15,062 bases of DNA from Bacillota bacterium (GCA_023395435.1 JAEWZG010000057.1:1-15062); one strand, 5' to 3'. Counted from the stretch's first letter, positions 5,928 through 14,632 are shown. Program-made: numbers and translations. The notes: generated by a model not told the origin, from the sequence alone.

Positions 5928-6014
5928 TGTAATAAATATAATAAGCAAATTGACTAATTATTAATAATTCACAGTTTTTTAATAAAATATACGGATTTGA
6001 GAAAGGATGAGAGC

Positions 6015-6386
6015 ATGGCTTTATTCAATAATACGTCATTCCGTTTACTTCAACAGGGGCTTGATGCGGTATGGCTCAAGCAGAAGGTAATCAACCAGAA
6101 TATCGCAAATTCTGACACACCTGGTTATAAAGCAAAAACAGTTCAATTCTCCACTTTGCTAAAAGAAAAATGCAAATACCATCAGTACCATGATCAGGAT
6201 GACGGGGAGTTAAATCTTAAAACAACAATAACTGAAGAAAAAGGAACCAATCAGCTCCTTGACGGTAATAACGTCGACGTCGAAAAAGAAATGATGGACC
6301 TTGCTGATGCGCAGTATCAGTATGATGTTCTCTCAGGGAAAATCACAAATGAATTTTCAATGCTAAGAACAGCAATTTCAAGATAA
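6015..6386 (+). CDS. flgB: flagellar basal-body rod protein FlgB
   Basis: Proximal rod subunit exported through the flagellar type III apparatus and assembled on the MS ring with FlgC and FliE. The 123-residue product has the N-terminal rod/hook motif NQNIANSDTPGYKAK (about residues 28-42) and the C-terminal helix (EMMDLADAQYQYDVLSGK) typical of FlgB. The variable middle is short and His/Asp-rich. A TTG at 5997 is in frame, but the ATG at 6015 has AAAGGA 7 bases upstream and gives the usual MALFNN-like start. It is the first gene of the fla operon, and flgC follows after 13 bases. Confidence 0.95.
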   Translation: MALFNNTSFRLLQQGLDAVWLKQKVINQNIANSDTPGYKAKTVQFSTLLKEKCKYHQYHDQDDGELNLKTTITEEKGTNQLLDGNNVDVEKEMMDLADAQYQYDVLSGKITNEFSMLRTAISR

Positions 6387-6399
6387 TGGAGGGATTTGA

Positions 6400-6828
6400 A
6401 TGGCTTTTTTAAATTCACTTGATATAGGAAGAAATGCATTATCTGCTCAGCGTCTTAGAATGGATGTTATTACGCAGAACATAGCAAATGCCGAAACAAC
6501 AAGGACAGCAGACGGCGGACCTTATAGACGGCAGATGGTTGTTTTTGAGGAACGCAAGAGCTTTAAGAGCATTCTCGGTCAGAGAAGAAAAGAAAATTAC
6601 GAAGGAGTAAATGTAGCAGCAGTTGTAAAAGATGATTCACCATTTACTCCAGTATATGATCCGACAAACCCGGATGCTAACGAGGACGGCTATGTAATGA
6701 TGCCGAATGTCGACAAGACAAAGGAACAGCTTGACTTAATGGCTGCAACACGTTCATATGAAGCGAATATTACAGCAATCAATGCAGTAAAAGCAATGGC
6801 TTCAAGAGCGCTTCAGATAGGTAAATAA
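6400..6828 (+). CDS. flgC: flagellar basal-body rod protein FlgC
   Basis: Proximal rod subunit that partners FlgB. The 142-residue product is of usual length. Near the N-terminus is the rod signature (RMDVITQNIANAETT, about residues 20-34), then GGPYRRQMVVFEE, and a C-terminal coiled helix (ATRSYEANITAINAVKAM) that packs against the N-terminal helix in rod and hook proteins. The start has GGAGGG 7 bases upstream. It lies 13 bases after flgB and 26 before fliE. Confidence 0.96.
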   Translation: MAFLNSLDIGRNALSAQRLRMDVITQNIANAETTRTADGGPYRRQMVVFEERKSFKSILGQRRKENYEGVNVAAVVKDDSPFTPVYDPTNPDANEDGYVMMPNVDKTKEQLDLMAATRSYEANITAINAVKAMASRALQIGK

Positions 6829-6854
6829 CAACCATTTAAAATAAGGAGAAATAT

Positions 6855-7157
6855 ATGTACATAGTACCAATGAGCGGAATTACTCCGTTAGAGACGCCTT
6901 CACAGGTTGGATCAACAACAAAAGCAACTTCATCCGAAGGTACTTTTGCTGATGTATTCAAAGACGCATTGAAAAATGCGGAGGATACACAGAAAGTCTG
7001 CGAAGAGGATAGCCTTAAGGTTACACTTGGTGAAATTGATGATCTCCATACAGTTCAGATTAATATGCAGAAGGCATCACTAGCGCTTGAAACTTTTGTC
7101 TCAATGAAGAACACAGCAGTAGACGCCTATAATGAAATTATGAGAATGAACATCTAA
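6855..7157 (+). CDS. fliE: flagellar hook-basal body complex protein FliE
   Basis: Small adaptor joining the MS ring to the proximal rod, and required for export of rod proteins. The 100-residue product has the FliE pattern: a variable, Ser/Thr-rich N-terminus, then FADVFKDALKNAE (about 31-43), a helical middle and the conserved tail ending AYNEIMRMNI. GGAG lies 7 bases before the ATG. It sits in the canonical order flgB-flgC-fliE-fliF. Confidence 0.94.
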   Translation: MYIVPMSGITPLETPSQVGSTTKATSSEGTFADVFKDALKNAEDTQKVCEEDSLKVTLGEIDDLHTVQINMQKASLALETFVSMKNTAVDAYNEIMRMNI

Positions 7158-7197
7158 TTCAGTATTAATTTGAAAATAAGCAGGAGGATTAGGCTTG

Positions 7198-8775
7198 ATG
7201 AAAGACCAGGCAGCAAACATATTTAAGTCTATACAGCAGTACTGGAAGTCACAGGAGAAAAAGAGAAAGACAGCATTTCTTGCAGTACTTGCAGGGGTTA
7301 TAGTGTTCGCGGTCGTTCTGACTATGATTTTGAACAGGCCGAACTATACCGTTTTGTTTTCAAGCCTTGAGCAATCTGAGGCATCCGAGATTGTATCAAT
7401 GATCAAGGATATGAGTGTTGACGCACAGGTTAAATCTGACGGTACAATTCTTGTGCCTAAGGATCAGGAAAACAAGCTCAGGGTTGAGCTTGCAACCAAA
7501 GGCTATCCAAAGAGTGGATATAGCTACGATATATGGTCTAAGAATATTAATATGTTCACCACCGACTCACAGAAGAGAGAAGTAGCAAAAATGCAACTTC
7601 AGGAAAGACTTCAGGCAACTATCGGTGAGTTTCAAGGAATCGAAAAAGCAATAGTTACACTTGATATACCAGAACAAAGCAACACAGTAATTTCTACAAG
7701 TAATAGTGAGCCTTCAGCGTCGGTTGTTGTACATCTAAAAGCCGGTGTAAAGCTTACAGCAAACCAAATCAGCGGAATTACAAGGCTTGTAATGAAGTCA
7801 ATTTCAGGCTTAAAGGAAGAAAATGTTTCAGTCGTTGACCAGAATGCAAATCTTCTTATTGCAAATGGTGACAGTGAGGATTCAGAATCACTGATACTTG
7901 AAACAAAAAGGCTTCAGTTCAAGAACGCTTTTGAAACACAGCTTAAAAATGCAGCAAAATCTCTTTTAGTTAAATCATACGGGAAAGACCACGTTGAAAT
8001 TTCAGTAAATGCAACATTTAACTATGATAAAAAGGTATCAGATAAAACACAGTATACACCATCTGTTGGTGACAGTGGGATGGTACAGCATCAGGATGAA
8101 AGCTCAGCATGGGGCACTGACAAGGATCCAAACGGTGTAGTTGGAGTTGAATCCAATGCAGACGGTACATATCCGACACAGGATGGTTCATCAGGTAATT
8201 CAGCTTGGGGGGAATCAAGCAAGAGCACAACATATCTTGTAAATACGCTTAAAGAACAGACCGAGAAAAATGGAGTATATGTTGAAAACGTAAAAGTATC
8301 TGTAGTGCTTTATAAGGATACACTTTCTGATGATGAACAGCAGAAGATTGTCAGCACAGTTGCTAACGCAACAGGAACAAAGGCTGAATTTGTTTCAGTT
8401 CAGAATCTGCCGGCTCTTCAGGACAAGCCTGGCGAAATACCAACACTAACATCTAATTTTATATTCGGTTTATCATTAAAACAGTTCATAATTTATGCTG
8501 CTGCAACATTAGGACTTCTGTTTATAATAATTCTCACTATAGCAATTCTTATTAGAAAATCTCACAAAAAGAAAGCAAAGAAGCTTGTAGATCAGCTTAA
8601 AGCGGATCAGTTAGTTAATGATCCTGTAGCTGTTGATATTAAGAAGCTTTCTGATAAACCAGCAGATACAAAGGAAGCTGTTATAAGAAGAGAAATTGGA
8701 GAATTTGCAAAAAACAGTCCAGAAATTGCGGCTCAGCTATTAAAGAGCTGGCTTCGTGAGGAAGGTGGAAAATAA
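7198..8775 (+). CDS. fliF: flagellar MS-ring protein FliF
   Basis: Forms the membrane ring on which the rotor and export gate are built. The 525-residue product has a first membrane helix at about 25-45, periplasmic ring-building motifs (YTVLFSSLEQSEASEIV and LRVELATKGYPKSGY), and a Ser/Gly-rich flexible stretch (about 285-345, with two SAWG copies). A second membrane helix follows at about 429-452. The C-terminal tail ends EIAAQLLKSWLREEGGK and binds FliG. The start is ambiguous by one codon. GGAGG at 7183-7187 is 7 bases from a TTG at 7195 and 10 from the ATG at 7198; the ATG is preferred. The stop overlaps the fliG start by one base (TAATG). Confidence 0.96.
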   Translation: MKDQAANIFKSIQQYWKSQEKKRKTAFLAVLAGVIVFAVVLTMILNRPNYTVLFSSLEQSEASEIVSMIKDMSVDAQVKSDGTILVPKDQENKLRVELATKGYPKSGYSYDIWSKNINMFTTDSQKREVAKMQLQERLQATIGEFQGIEKAIVTLDIPEQSNTVISTSNSEPSASVVVHLKAGVKLTANQISGITRLVMKSISGLKEENVSVVDQNANLLIANGDSEDSESLILETKRLQFKNAFETQLKNAAKSLLVKSYGKDHVEISVNATFNYDKKVSDKTQYTPSVGDSGMVQHQDESSAWGTDKDPNGVVGVESNADGTYPTQDGSSGNSAWGESSKSTTYLVNTLKEQTEKNGVYVENVKVSVVLYKDTLSDDEQQKIVSTVANATGTKAEFVSVQNLPALQDKPGEIPTLTSNFIFGLSLKQFIIYAAATLGLLFIIILTIAILIRKSHKKKAKKLVDQLKADQLVNDPVAVDIKKLSDKPADTKEAVIRREIGEFAKNSPEIAAQLLKSWLREEGGK

Positions 8776-9794
8776 TGCCTGCTAATTCAAATACAGATGA
8801 AATATCAGGTGCACAGCGTGCTGCGACAGTAATTGCGGCTATGGGAGCAGAAAATGCTGCTAACGTATATAAGTTCCTCAGTGAAGAAGACGTAGAAAAG
8901 CTTACCTATGAGGTTTCAAAGCTGGCATACATCGACATTTCCACAGCTGACGACATTCTTACAGAGTATTATGAGCTTTGTCTTACTCAGAAGGTTATTA
9001 CTGAGGGTGGCGTAACTTATGCCCGTGATATACTTGAAAAAGCTTTTGGTGAAAATTCAGCACAACAGCTTATGGATAAAGTAACAAAGTCATTGAAGGT
9101 TAAGGCTTTCGACTTTATGAGGAAAGCTGACGCAAAGAATATGCTTGCTATTGTACAGAATGAGCATCCGCAGACGATCGCACTTATACTTTCTTATGTC
9201 CGTGCAGATCAGGCATCAATGGTATTGTCTGAACTTCCGAAGGAAAAGAGAGTAGATGTTGTTGAAAGAATTGCGAAAATGGACAGTGCATCGCCAGAAG
9301 TAATAAAAGCGCTTGAAGCTACACTTGAAAAGAAATTCTCAACAATCGTTACAACAGATATGGCAGAGGTTGGTGGTATAAATTATATTGCTGATGTTCT
9401 TAACCATGTCGACAGATCAACAGAAAAATTCATCTTTGATGAGCTAACTGTAAGAGATCCTGATCTTGTTAATGATATAAGACAGAAAATGTTCGTTTTC
9501 GAGGATATTCTTACTCTCGACGAATCATCAATACAGCGTTTTATCAGGGATGTCGATTCAAAGGACCTTGCTGTTGCTATCAAGGGTTCAAGCCCGGATG
9601 TTACTGCAATTCTTTATGCGAATATGCCACAGAGAATGCAGGAAAGCATACAGGCAGATATAGAGTATCTGCATAATGTACGTCTTCGTGATGTTGAAGA
9701 AGCACAGCAGAGAATCGTTGCTATTATTCGTCGACTCGAAGAAGAAGGCGAGCTTGTAATAGGCAAGGGCGGAAAGGATGAAATTATTGCATAG
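8775..9794 (+). CDS. fliG: flagellar motor switch protein FliG
   Basis: Rotor protein that couples the MS ring to the stator and, with FliM and FliN, sets rotation direction. The 339-residue product has the N-terminal FliF-binding domain, the middle-domain EHPQTIALILSY motif (130-141), and a C-terminal torque domain beginning near MFVFEDI (239-245). Aligning by eye to the E. coli torque helix, K270, R287, D295 and R303 match K264, R281, D289 and R297, while A294 stands where E. coli has D288. The usual GP before VRL is HN (300-301). The start overlaps the fliF stop by one base, with AAGGTGG 6 bases upstream. It overlaps fliH by 17 bases. Confidence 0.97.
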   Translation: MPANSNTDEISGAQRAATVIAAMGAENAANVYKFLSEEDVEKLTYEVSKLAYIDISTADDILTEYYELCLTQKVITEGGVTYARDILEKAFGENSAQQLMDKVTKSLKVKAFDFMRKADAKNMLAIVQNEHPQTIALILSYVRADQASMVLSELPKEKRVDVVERIAKMDSASPEVIKALEATLEKKFSTIVTTDMAEVGGINYIADVLNHVDRSTEKFIFDELTVRDPDLVNDIRQKMFVFEDILTLDESSIQRFIRDVDSKDLAVAIKGSSPDVTAILYANMPQRMQESIQADIEYLHNVRLRDVEEAQQRIVAIIRRLEEEGELVIGKGGKDEIIA

Positions 9795-10572
9795 AGTAGT
9801 AAAATCATCACAGGGAATAAACGTCAGTGGAGTAGTTTCCATTGATAACACAGTAATTGTAAGACAGAAAATTGCTCAAATTGATGATGAAGAGGAGCTT
9901 TCTGAAGTTGAATTAAAAGAAAGATATAATGCACTGGAGCAACAACTGGAACAGGATTATCGGGAGAAGCTTGCCAGAGTTGAACGCGAGAAGAATGAGA
10001 TTTTAGAAAATGCATCTGTTCATGCGCAGGCAATGTTAAGCCAGGCAAACAATGATGCCGAAAGAATCAAGCAGGATGCAAAGAACTCAGGCTTCGCACA
10101 AGGCTATCAGGAAGGTAAAGGTGAGGCTTTAGAGGAACTATCCAGTCAGCTTAATGCAGTAAAGCAACTTTTAGACCAGCTGAATTCTGAAAGGGAAGCA
10201 GTATATATTGATAACGAAAATGCCCTTATAGATACCGCATATGAAATGACAAGGAAGATTACACTTTCTGAAATCAAGACTGATAAGGATATTATATTCA
10301 ATATAGTGAAACAGGCTTGTAAGAACTTTAGGAATTCAGATTATGTTAAAATCAGCCTTGCAAAATGCGATGTTGAGGAAAATGTTGTAACAGATCAGAA
10401 ATTCATCAAGAAAATTGCGGGCAATATCCCTGATGTTGAAATTGAAATTTTACCTGACGCACAGTCAGGAACAGTTATTCTTGATGACAATGAAGAAATT
10501 GTTGACGCTTCAGTACCGACACAGCTTGACTTCTTAAAGGAAGTTTTAAATGCAAGTAAGAAACTTATTTAG
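9778..10572 (+). CDS. fliH: flagellar assembly protein FliH
   Basis: Peripheral stator of the flagellar export ATPase, which binds and restrains FliI and links it to FliN. The 264-residue product opens with LHRVVKSSQ, like the RIIKS start of other Firmicutes FliH. It has a long acidic coiled coil with Glu/Gln/Lys heptads (about 35-145, including GFAQGYQEGKGEA) and a C-terminal alpha/beta domain ending in SVPTQLDFLKEVL. The ATG at 9778 lies inside fliG, giving a 17-base overlap, with a GGCGGAAAGG purine run before it. A TTG at 9787 is an alternative start. Translational coupling to fliG is likely. Confidence 0.9.
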   Translation: MKLLHRVVKSSQGINVSGVVSIDNTVIVRQKIAQIDDEEELSEVELKERYNALEQQLEQDYREKLARVEREKNEILENASVHAQAMLSQANNDAERIKQDAKNSGFAQGYQEGKGEALEELSSQLNAVKQLLDQLNSEREAVYIDNENALIDTAYEMTRKITLSEIKTDKDIIFNIVKQACKNFRNSDYVKISLAKCDVEENVVTDQKFIKKIAGNIPDVEIEILPDAQSGTVILDDNEEIVDASVPTQLDFLKEVLNASKKLI

Positions 10573-10591
10573 ATAACAGGGAGTGAAAGGA

Positions 10592-11899
10592 TTGGATTTT
10601 TCCAACATACGCTCAAAGGTTGCTGAAGGTGACTTTTATAGATATATGGGCAAGATTGAGAAAATTGTTGGAACAACAATTCAGTCCACAGGGCCTGTGT
10701 GCAACATTGGTGATGTTTGCAGAATATATCACAAGGGTGAAAAAACAAGCCATATTTTCGCTGAAGTAGTTGGCTTTAATCAGAACAAGGTTCTGTTGAT
10801 GCCGTATTCAGATATAGAGGGCGTCGGCCCTGGAAGTATTGTTGACAATACTGGGGATAAGCTTACAATCAACGTCGGTGAAGAGCTTATCGGCAGAATT
10901 ATCGACGCAATTGGTAACCCAATTGATGGAAAAGGTGAAATTCATACAACCGACAGCTTTTCAATCGCTGGTATTCCGGTAAATCCACTTACAAGACCAC
11001 CAATAAAAGAAATTATACCAATGGGTGTTAAAGCAATTGACGGACTTCTTACGATCGGCAGGGGACAGAGAATGGGAATATTCGCTGGTTCCGGAGTCGG
11101 AAAATCGACTCTTCTTGGAATGATTGCGAAGGAAGTTGAAGCTGACATAAATGTTATTGCACTTGTCGGCGAGCGTGGCCGTGAAGTTAGGGAATTTATT
11201 GACAGGGATTTGGGCGAAAAGGGAATGGCACGTTCGATACTTGTTGTTGCAACCTCAGACCAGCCAGCTATGATGAGAAGTAAATGCTGTCAGACTGCTA
11301 CTGCTGTCGCTGAATATTTTAGTAGCAAAGGTAAAAATGTTCTTCTTATGATGGATTCGCTGACGCGTTTTGCAATGGCACAACGTGAAATTGGTCTTTC
11401 AATAGGGGAACCACCTATCGCAAGAGGATATACTCCATCAATATACAGTGCAATGCCAAAGCTCCTTGAGCGAGCTGGAAACTTTGAAAAAGGCTCAATT
11501 ACAGGAATATATACTGTTCTTGTTGAAGGTGATGATACAAACGAGCCGATAGCAGATACCGTCCGTGGTATTATTGACGGACATATCGTTCTTTCGAGAA
11601 AGATAGCGTTCAGAAATCACTATCCGGCTATTGATATTCTTGAGAGTATCAGTCGTCTCATGAGTGAAATTACTGATAAAAAACAACAGGTCGTTGCATC
11701 AAAAATGCGTAATTTGTTGTCTATATATAATTCGAACTTTGACCTTATTTCAATTGGTGCTTATAAAGCTGGCACAAACCCTGCACTTGACGAAGCAATT
11801 TCAAAAATGGATAAAATCAATAAATTCCTGAATCAAGAGGTTAATGAGGCATTTTCCTATGATGAGGTTGTTAGGTTAATGGAAGAGGCAGTTTCATAA
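10592..11899 (+). CDS. fliI: flagellum-specific export ATPase FliI
   Basis: Hexameric ATPase, related to the F1 beta subunit, that energises and orders export of flagellar proteins with FliH and FliJ. The 435-residue product has the Walker A AGSGVGKST (165-173, K171), the conserved GERGREVREF loop (about 194-203), Walker B VLLMMDSLTR (D255), and the T3SS-ATPase segment GEPPIARGYTPS. The start is probably TTG at 10592, because GGGAG at 10579-10583 lies 8 bases upstream. An in-frame GTG at 10583 would overlap that ribosome site and would add three residues. It lies 19 bases after fliH and 12 before fliJ. Confidence 0.97.
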   Translation: MDFSNIRSKVAEGDFYRYMGKIEKIVGTTIQSTGPVCNIGDVCRIYHKGEKTSHIFAEVVGFNQNKVLLMPYSDIEGVGPGSIVDNTGDKLTINVGEELIGRIIDAIGNPIDGKGEIHTTDSFSIAGIPVNPLTRPPIKEIIPMGVKAIDGLLTIGRGQRMGIFAGSGVGKSTLLGMIAKEVEADINVIALVGERGREVREFIDRDLGEKGMARSILVVATSDQPAMMRSKCCQTATAVAEYFSSKGKNVLLMMDSLTRFAMAQREIGLSIGEPPIARGYTPSIYSAMPKLLERAGNFEKGSITGIYTVLVEGDDTNEPIADTVRGIIDGHIVLSRKIAFRNHYPAIDILESISRLMSEITDKKQQVVASKMRNLLSIYNSNFDLISIGAYKAGTNPALDEAISKMDKINKFLNQEVNEAFSYDEVVRLMEEAVS

Positions 11900-11911
11900 A
11901 AGAGGTAGAAT

Positions 11912-12355
11912 ATGAAGAAGTTTGAGTTTTCATTGCACAAGCTACAGAATTATAAAGAACAGCTCCTGAAAAAAGAAAAGAACACTCTCAGCGATATGAG
12001 AAAACAGCTTCAGGGGATGTATGATGAAAAGGATAGCCTTATTCATGCCCGAAGAGGGAAAAATGCGGAGCTGACAGACAGAATTAACGAGGGGCTTTCC
12101 CCACAACATGTGATGCTCCACAAAAGATACATAGACAGTATCACTGAAAAAATTGCGAACCTTGAAATTAATATAGAACTACAACAGAAGAAAATCAAAG
12201 AACAGCTTGATATTGTTGTAGAAATCACAAAAGAATGTGACTCATATGAAAAGCTTGAGAAAAAACAGCTTGAGGAATATAAAAAGGTTGAAACCAAGCA
12301 GAATGAGCTTTTCATAGAAGAATTTGTTTCACATAGTAGCTTTATCGCACATTAA
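11912..12355 (+). CDS. fliJ: flagellar export protein FliJ
   Basis: Coiled-coil stalk of the export ATPase, comparable to F1 gamma, which also escorts export chaperones. The 147-residue length is usual. The product starts with the typical KKFEFSLHKLQNYKEQLLKK and is almost entirely charged alpha-helical heptads, with two long helices separated near residues 55-65 (LSPQHVMLHK). GAGGTAG lies 5 bases before the ATG. The identification rests on pattern, length and position directly after fliI, since FliJ is poorly conserved. Confidence 0.92.
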   Translation: MKKFEFSLHKLQNYKEQLLKKEKNTLSDMRKQLQGMYDEKDSLIHARRGKNAELTDRINEGLSPQHVMLHKRYIDSITEKIANLEINIELQQKKIKEQLDIVVEITKECDSYEKLEKKQLEEYKKVETKQNELFIEEFVSHSSFIAH

Positions 12356-12361
12356 TTTGCC

Positions 12362-12383
12362 TTCATCGGCGATAGCCGTTGAA
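12362..12383 (+). promoter_or_regulatory. intra-operon hairpin before fliK
   Basis: In the 57-base gap between fliJ and fliK a 22-base dyad pairs TTCA (12362-12365) with TGAA (12380-12383) and CGGC (12367-12370) with GCCG (12375-12378). It has one T-T mismatch and a GATA loop. AT-rich sequence follows but no clean T-run, so it is more likely a processing or stability hairpin, or a weak attenuator, than a full terminator. Confidence 0.4.
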
Positions 12384-12412
12384 TATATATTTTATTTTAA
12401 GGAGGTGAAAAT

Positions 12413-13768
12413 ATGAATGCAGTAGTAAGCTTATCCCCGCAGTTGTTCACAACCGATTCAAAAACAGGTGCTTTGAAGGTTAAGGGTGACTCAAACGGCT
12501 TTATGGGTATGCTTGCAGGAATGATGACAAATGCAGTAACACAATCCCCAGCAGTCAGCGAAGGTAATGCTGATGATACTATCGTAAAGCTTATGTCCGA
12601 AATTTTTACTATGCTTTTGAATGGAGCTTCAACCGAAGATATCGCAGAAAAACTTTCCGGTCTGACAAATGGCCAGAAACTATCACTTATTGAAACAGCC
12701 GATGAAATAATGACTTTTATTTCTCAGCCGACTATGTCTGATAAGGATAAGGTACAGAATGTCCTTTCAATGCTTGACAGAAAAAAAGAAAACACTGATA
12801 TTGGTCTTATTTATCAGGTGCTTTCAATGATGGGTGTCAATGTTCAGGAAATTAAAAACGATTCAACACTAATCAACACGCTGACACAGACCAAAAACAC
12901 ATCAACGCAGGTTAATGCACCAACACAGGTCAATGTTACAGTGACAATTTCAACAGGTTCAGCACAGAGTGTTACGGAAAGCATAATCCCGACAGTCGTT
13001 GCACCAGTTACAGAAAACACACAGCAGGCAGACTTCTCAAAAGTCAGTCAAATGCTCACAAAGCTTGTTGAAGCAACAAAGCAAAGTCAATCACTGCCAG
13101 CAGATGTAAAGATTGTTTCAAGCAATGTTGCTAATGAGGCAGCAGATTCACAGATAGCACAGGCTTCACAAAAGGCACTTGGCACAGGTACAGTAAATGA
13201 GGTTAAGTCAGTAAAGGAAAGTTCTGAGTTTGATGACCTTTTAGCTTATGTACAGCAGTCAAAATCTTCACAGCAGGTTACAACTTCACAAGAAGTTACT
13301 AAAGCAACAAACGTTGAAATACCTGTTCAGAAGCAGATTACTGACGGAATAATCAATCAGCTAAATACCGGCATAACATCAGACACAAAAGAACTTACGC
13401 TTATGCTTAAACCACAGGAGCTTGGCGAAGTAACAATTAAGCTTGTTAAGAGCGGTGGAGAAATCACAGTAAGCATTATGGCACAGAACTCTGCAACAGA
13501 AAAACTTCTTGCAGAAAGATTGCCGACACTTGTTTCCAATCTTCAGGAAATCAACGGACAGGTCAAGGACGTTATGATTGTAAATCCTAATGAAAACACC
13601 AGTAGCTTCCTTGGACAGTTTAATCTTTCACATTCAGATTCAGGAGCACAGTATCAGCAGAAACAGACTTCCAACACATTTTTAGGCAACAGCCAAAATG
13701 TAGCAGAGGAAAATACGCAACAGGTTAAAGAATTTGTAAGGGAGGGGCAATTATGGCAGACGGCATAA
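12413..13768 (+). CDS. fliK: flagellar hook-length control protein FliK
   Basis: Secreted molecular ruler that measures hook length and switches export from hook to filament substrates. The 451-residue product has a low-complexity Gln/Ser/Thr/Val-rich N-terminal and middle region (ruler; about 1-310, including a TQVN repeat near residues 163-174). The conserved C-terminal hook-length domain lies at about 315-400, with LTLMLKPQELGEV (P334, G338) and LPTLVSNLQEINGQV. The ribosome site is near-perfect (AAGGAGGTGA). Its end overlaps flgD by 16 bases, so the hook-length and hook-cap proteins appear translationally coupled. Confidence 0.93.
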   Translation: MNAVVSLSPQLFTTDSKTGALKVKGDSNGFMGMLAGMMTNAVTQSPAVSEGNADDTIVKLMSEIFTMLLNGASTEDIAEKLSGLTNGQKLSLIETADEIMTFISQPTMSDKDKVQNVLSMLDRKKENTDIGLIYQVLSMMGVNVQEIKNDSTLINTLTQTKNTSTQVNAPTQVNVTVTISTGSAQSVTESIIPTVVAPVTENTQQADFSKVSQMLTKLVEATKQSQSLPADVKIVSSNVANEAADSQIAQASQKALGTGTVNEVKSVKESSEFDDLLAYVQQSKSSQQVTTSQEVTKATNVEIPVQKQITDGIINQLNTGITSDTKELTLMLKPQELGEVTIKLVKSGGEITVSIMAQNSATEKLLAERLPTLVSNLQEINGQVKDVMIVNPNENTSSFLGQFNLSHSDSGAQYQQKQTSNTFLGNSQNVAEENTQQVKEFVREGQLWQTA

Positions 13769-14193
13769 ACAGTTCAAGTCAGATTCAAAACAATTATGAA
13801 AAATATAAGGATTATTTTGCAAAGGACAGTACAAGTTCTTTGGGTCAGATGGACTTTTTAAAGCTTATGACAGAACAGATGAAAAATCAGGACTTTCAGA
13901 ATCCTACCGACAATGCAGAATACATAGCACAGCTTGCACAGTTCAATTCTTTACAGCAGATGCAACAAATGACATATTACGCTAATGCATCTTTTGCAAC
14001 ATCACTCGTCGGAAAGATTGTTACAATGGCAGCAGTCAACAAGTCAGGCGAAATGGAAAAGGTAACGGATGTTGTTACTGCGGTGAAAATGAACGGAACA
14101 GACTTTGAAATTGTAGTCGGCGGAAAGACATTCTCCACAAAGAATCTTATGGAGGTTGTTACTGAAAAGCCAAAGACGGAAACAGAAACATAA
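13753..14193 (+). CDS. flgD: flagellar hook capping protein FlgD
   Basis: Scaffold that caps the growing hook and guides FlgE subunits into place. The 146-residue product is the short form seen in many Firmicutes. The diagnostic N-terminal block LGQMDFLKLMTEQMKNQD followed by NPTDNAEYIAQLAQFNSL lies at about residues 30-67. A short beta-rich domain follows (VGKIVTMAAVNKSGEMEKV onward), without the FnIII-like insertion of the E. coli protein. GGAGGGG at 13741-13747, inside fliK, is 5 bases before the ATG. Confidence 0.95.
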   Translation: MADGINSSSQIQNNYEKYKDYFAKDSTSSLGQMDFLKLMTEQMKNQDFQNPTDNAEYIAQLAQFNSLQQMQQMTYYANASFATSLVGKIVTMAAVNKSGEMEKVTDVVTAVKMNGTDFEIVVGGKTFSTKNLMEVVTEKPKTETET

Positions 14194-14227
14194 AGTAAGA
14201 TTAACAGAAATGTGGTGAGAAAAACTT

Positions 14228-14632
14228 ATGAACATTAATGAATTCAGACTGAATAATTTAAAGGTCAATACACAGATACAGCCTGAATCCCAGAAAAAAG
14301 TTTCTCAGGACAACACAAAGCCACAGGACAGTGCTTTCGCGCAGGCATTAAGGGAAAAGTTAAACCAGAATACAGGTTCTGTTGAATTTTCCAAGCATGC
14401 ACTCGATAGAATTAATCAGCGCAGTATAGATATGACCGAGGGAAATAAGCTTGAACGATTGAATAAAGCTGTTGAGCTCGCACAGGAAAAGGGTGCAAAC
14501 GAAACTCTCGTTCTGATTGACAGAACTGCTTTTGTTGTCAATGTAAGAAACAATAAGGTAATCACAACGATGTCGGATTCCGATATGTTGGGAAACGTAT
14601 TCACAAACATAGATTCAACCGTAATAATGTAA
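14228..14632 (+). CDS. TIGR02530-type flagellar operon protein
   Basis: A small conserved protein encoded between flgD and flgE in many Clostridia and Bacilli fla operons; its molecular role is not established. The 134-residue product has a polar, Gln/Lys-rich, probably disordered N-terminus (1-50). A conserved domain follows, beginning FSKHALDRINQRSIDM (54-69), then a helix (LERLNKAVELAQEKGA), beta strands (TLVLIDRTAFVVNVRNNKVITTM) and a VFTNIDSTVIM end. It has no signal peptide or membrane helix. The start has GGTGAG about 8 bases upstream. A terminator-like hairpin overlaps its stop codon. Family membership is recalled from the conserved motif and position. Confidence 0.85.
   Translation: MNINEFRLNNLKVNTQIQPESQKKVSQDNTKPQDSAFAQALREKLNQNTGSVEFSKHALDRINQRSIDMTEGNKLERLNKAVELAQEKGANETLVLIDRTAFVVNVRNNKVITTMSDSDMLGNVFTNIDSTVIM

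Noticed and set aside
5956..5969. 14-base perfect palindrome AATTATTAATAATT in the flgB leader
   Set aside because: It is purely A/T in an AT-rich intergenic region, so chance is likely; it is noted only as part of the promoter region.
5997..6014. Upstream TTG start for flgB
   Set aside because: The ribosome site AAAGGA lies downstream of it and fits the ATG at 6015, which also gives the normal FlgB N-terminus.
9588..9851. Overlapping minus-strand open frames at the fliG-fliH junction
   Set aside because: They have no ribosome site, no recognisable motifs, and lie opposite two well-supported genes.
10583..10591. GTG start for fliI
   Set aside because: It overlaps the GGGAG ribosome site; TTG at 10592 has ideal spacing.
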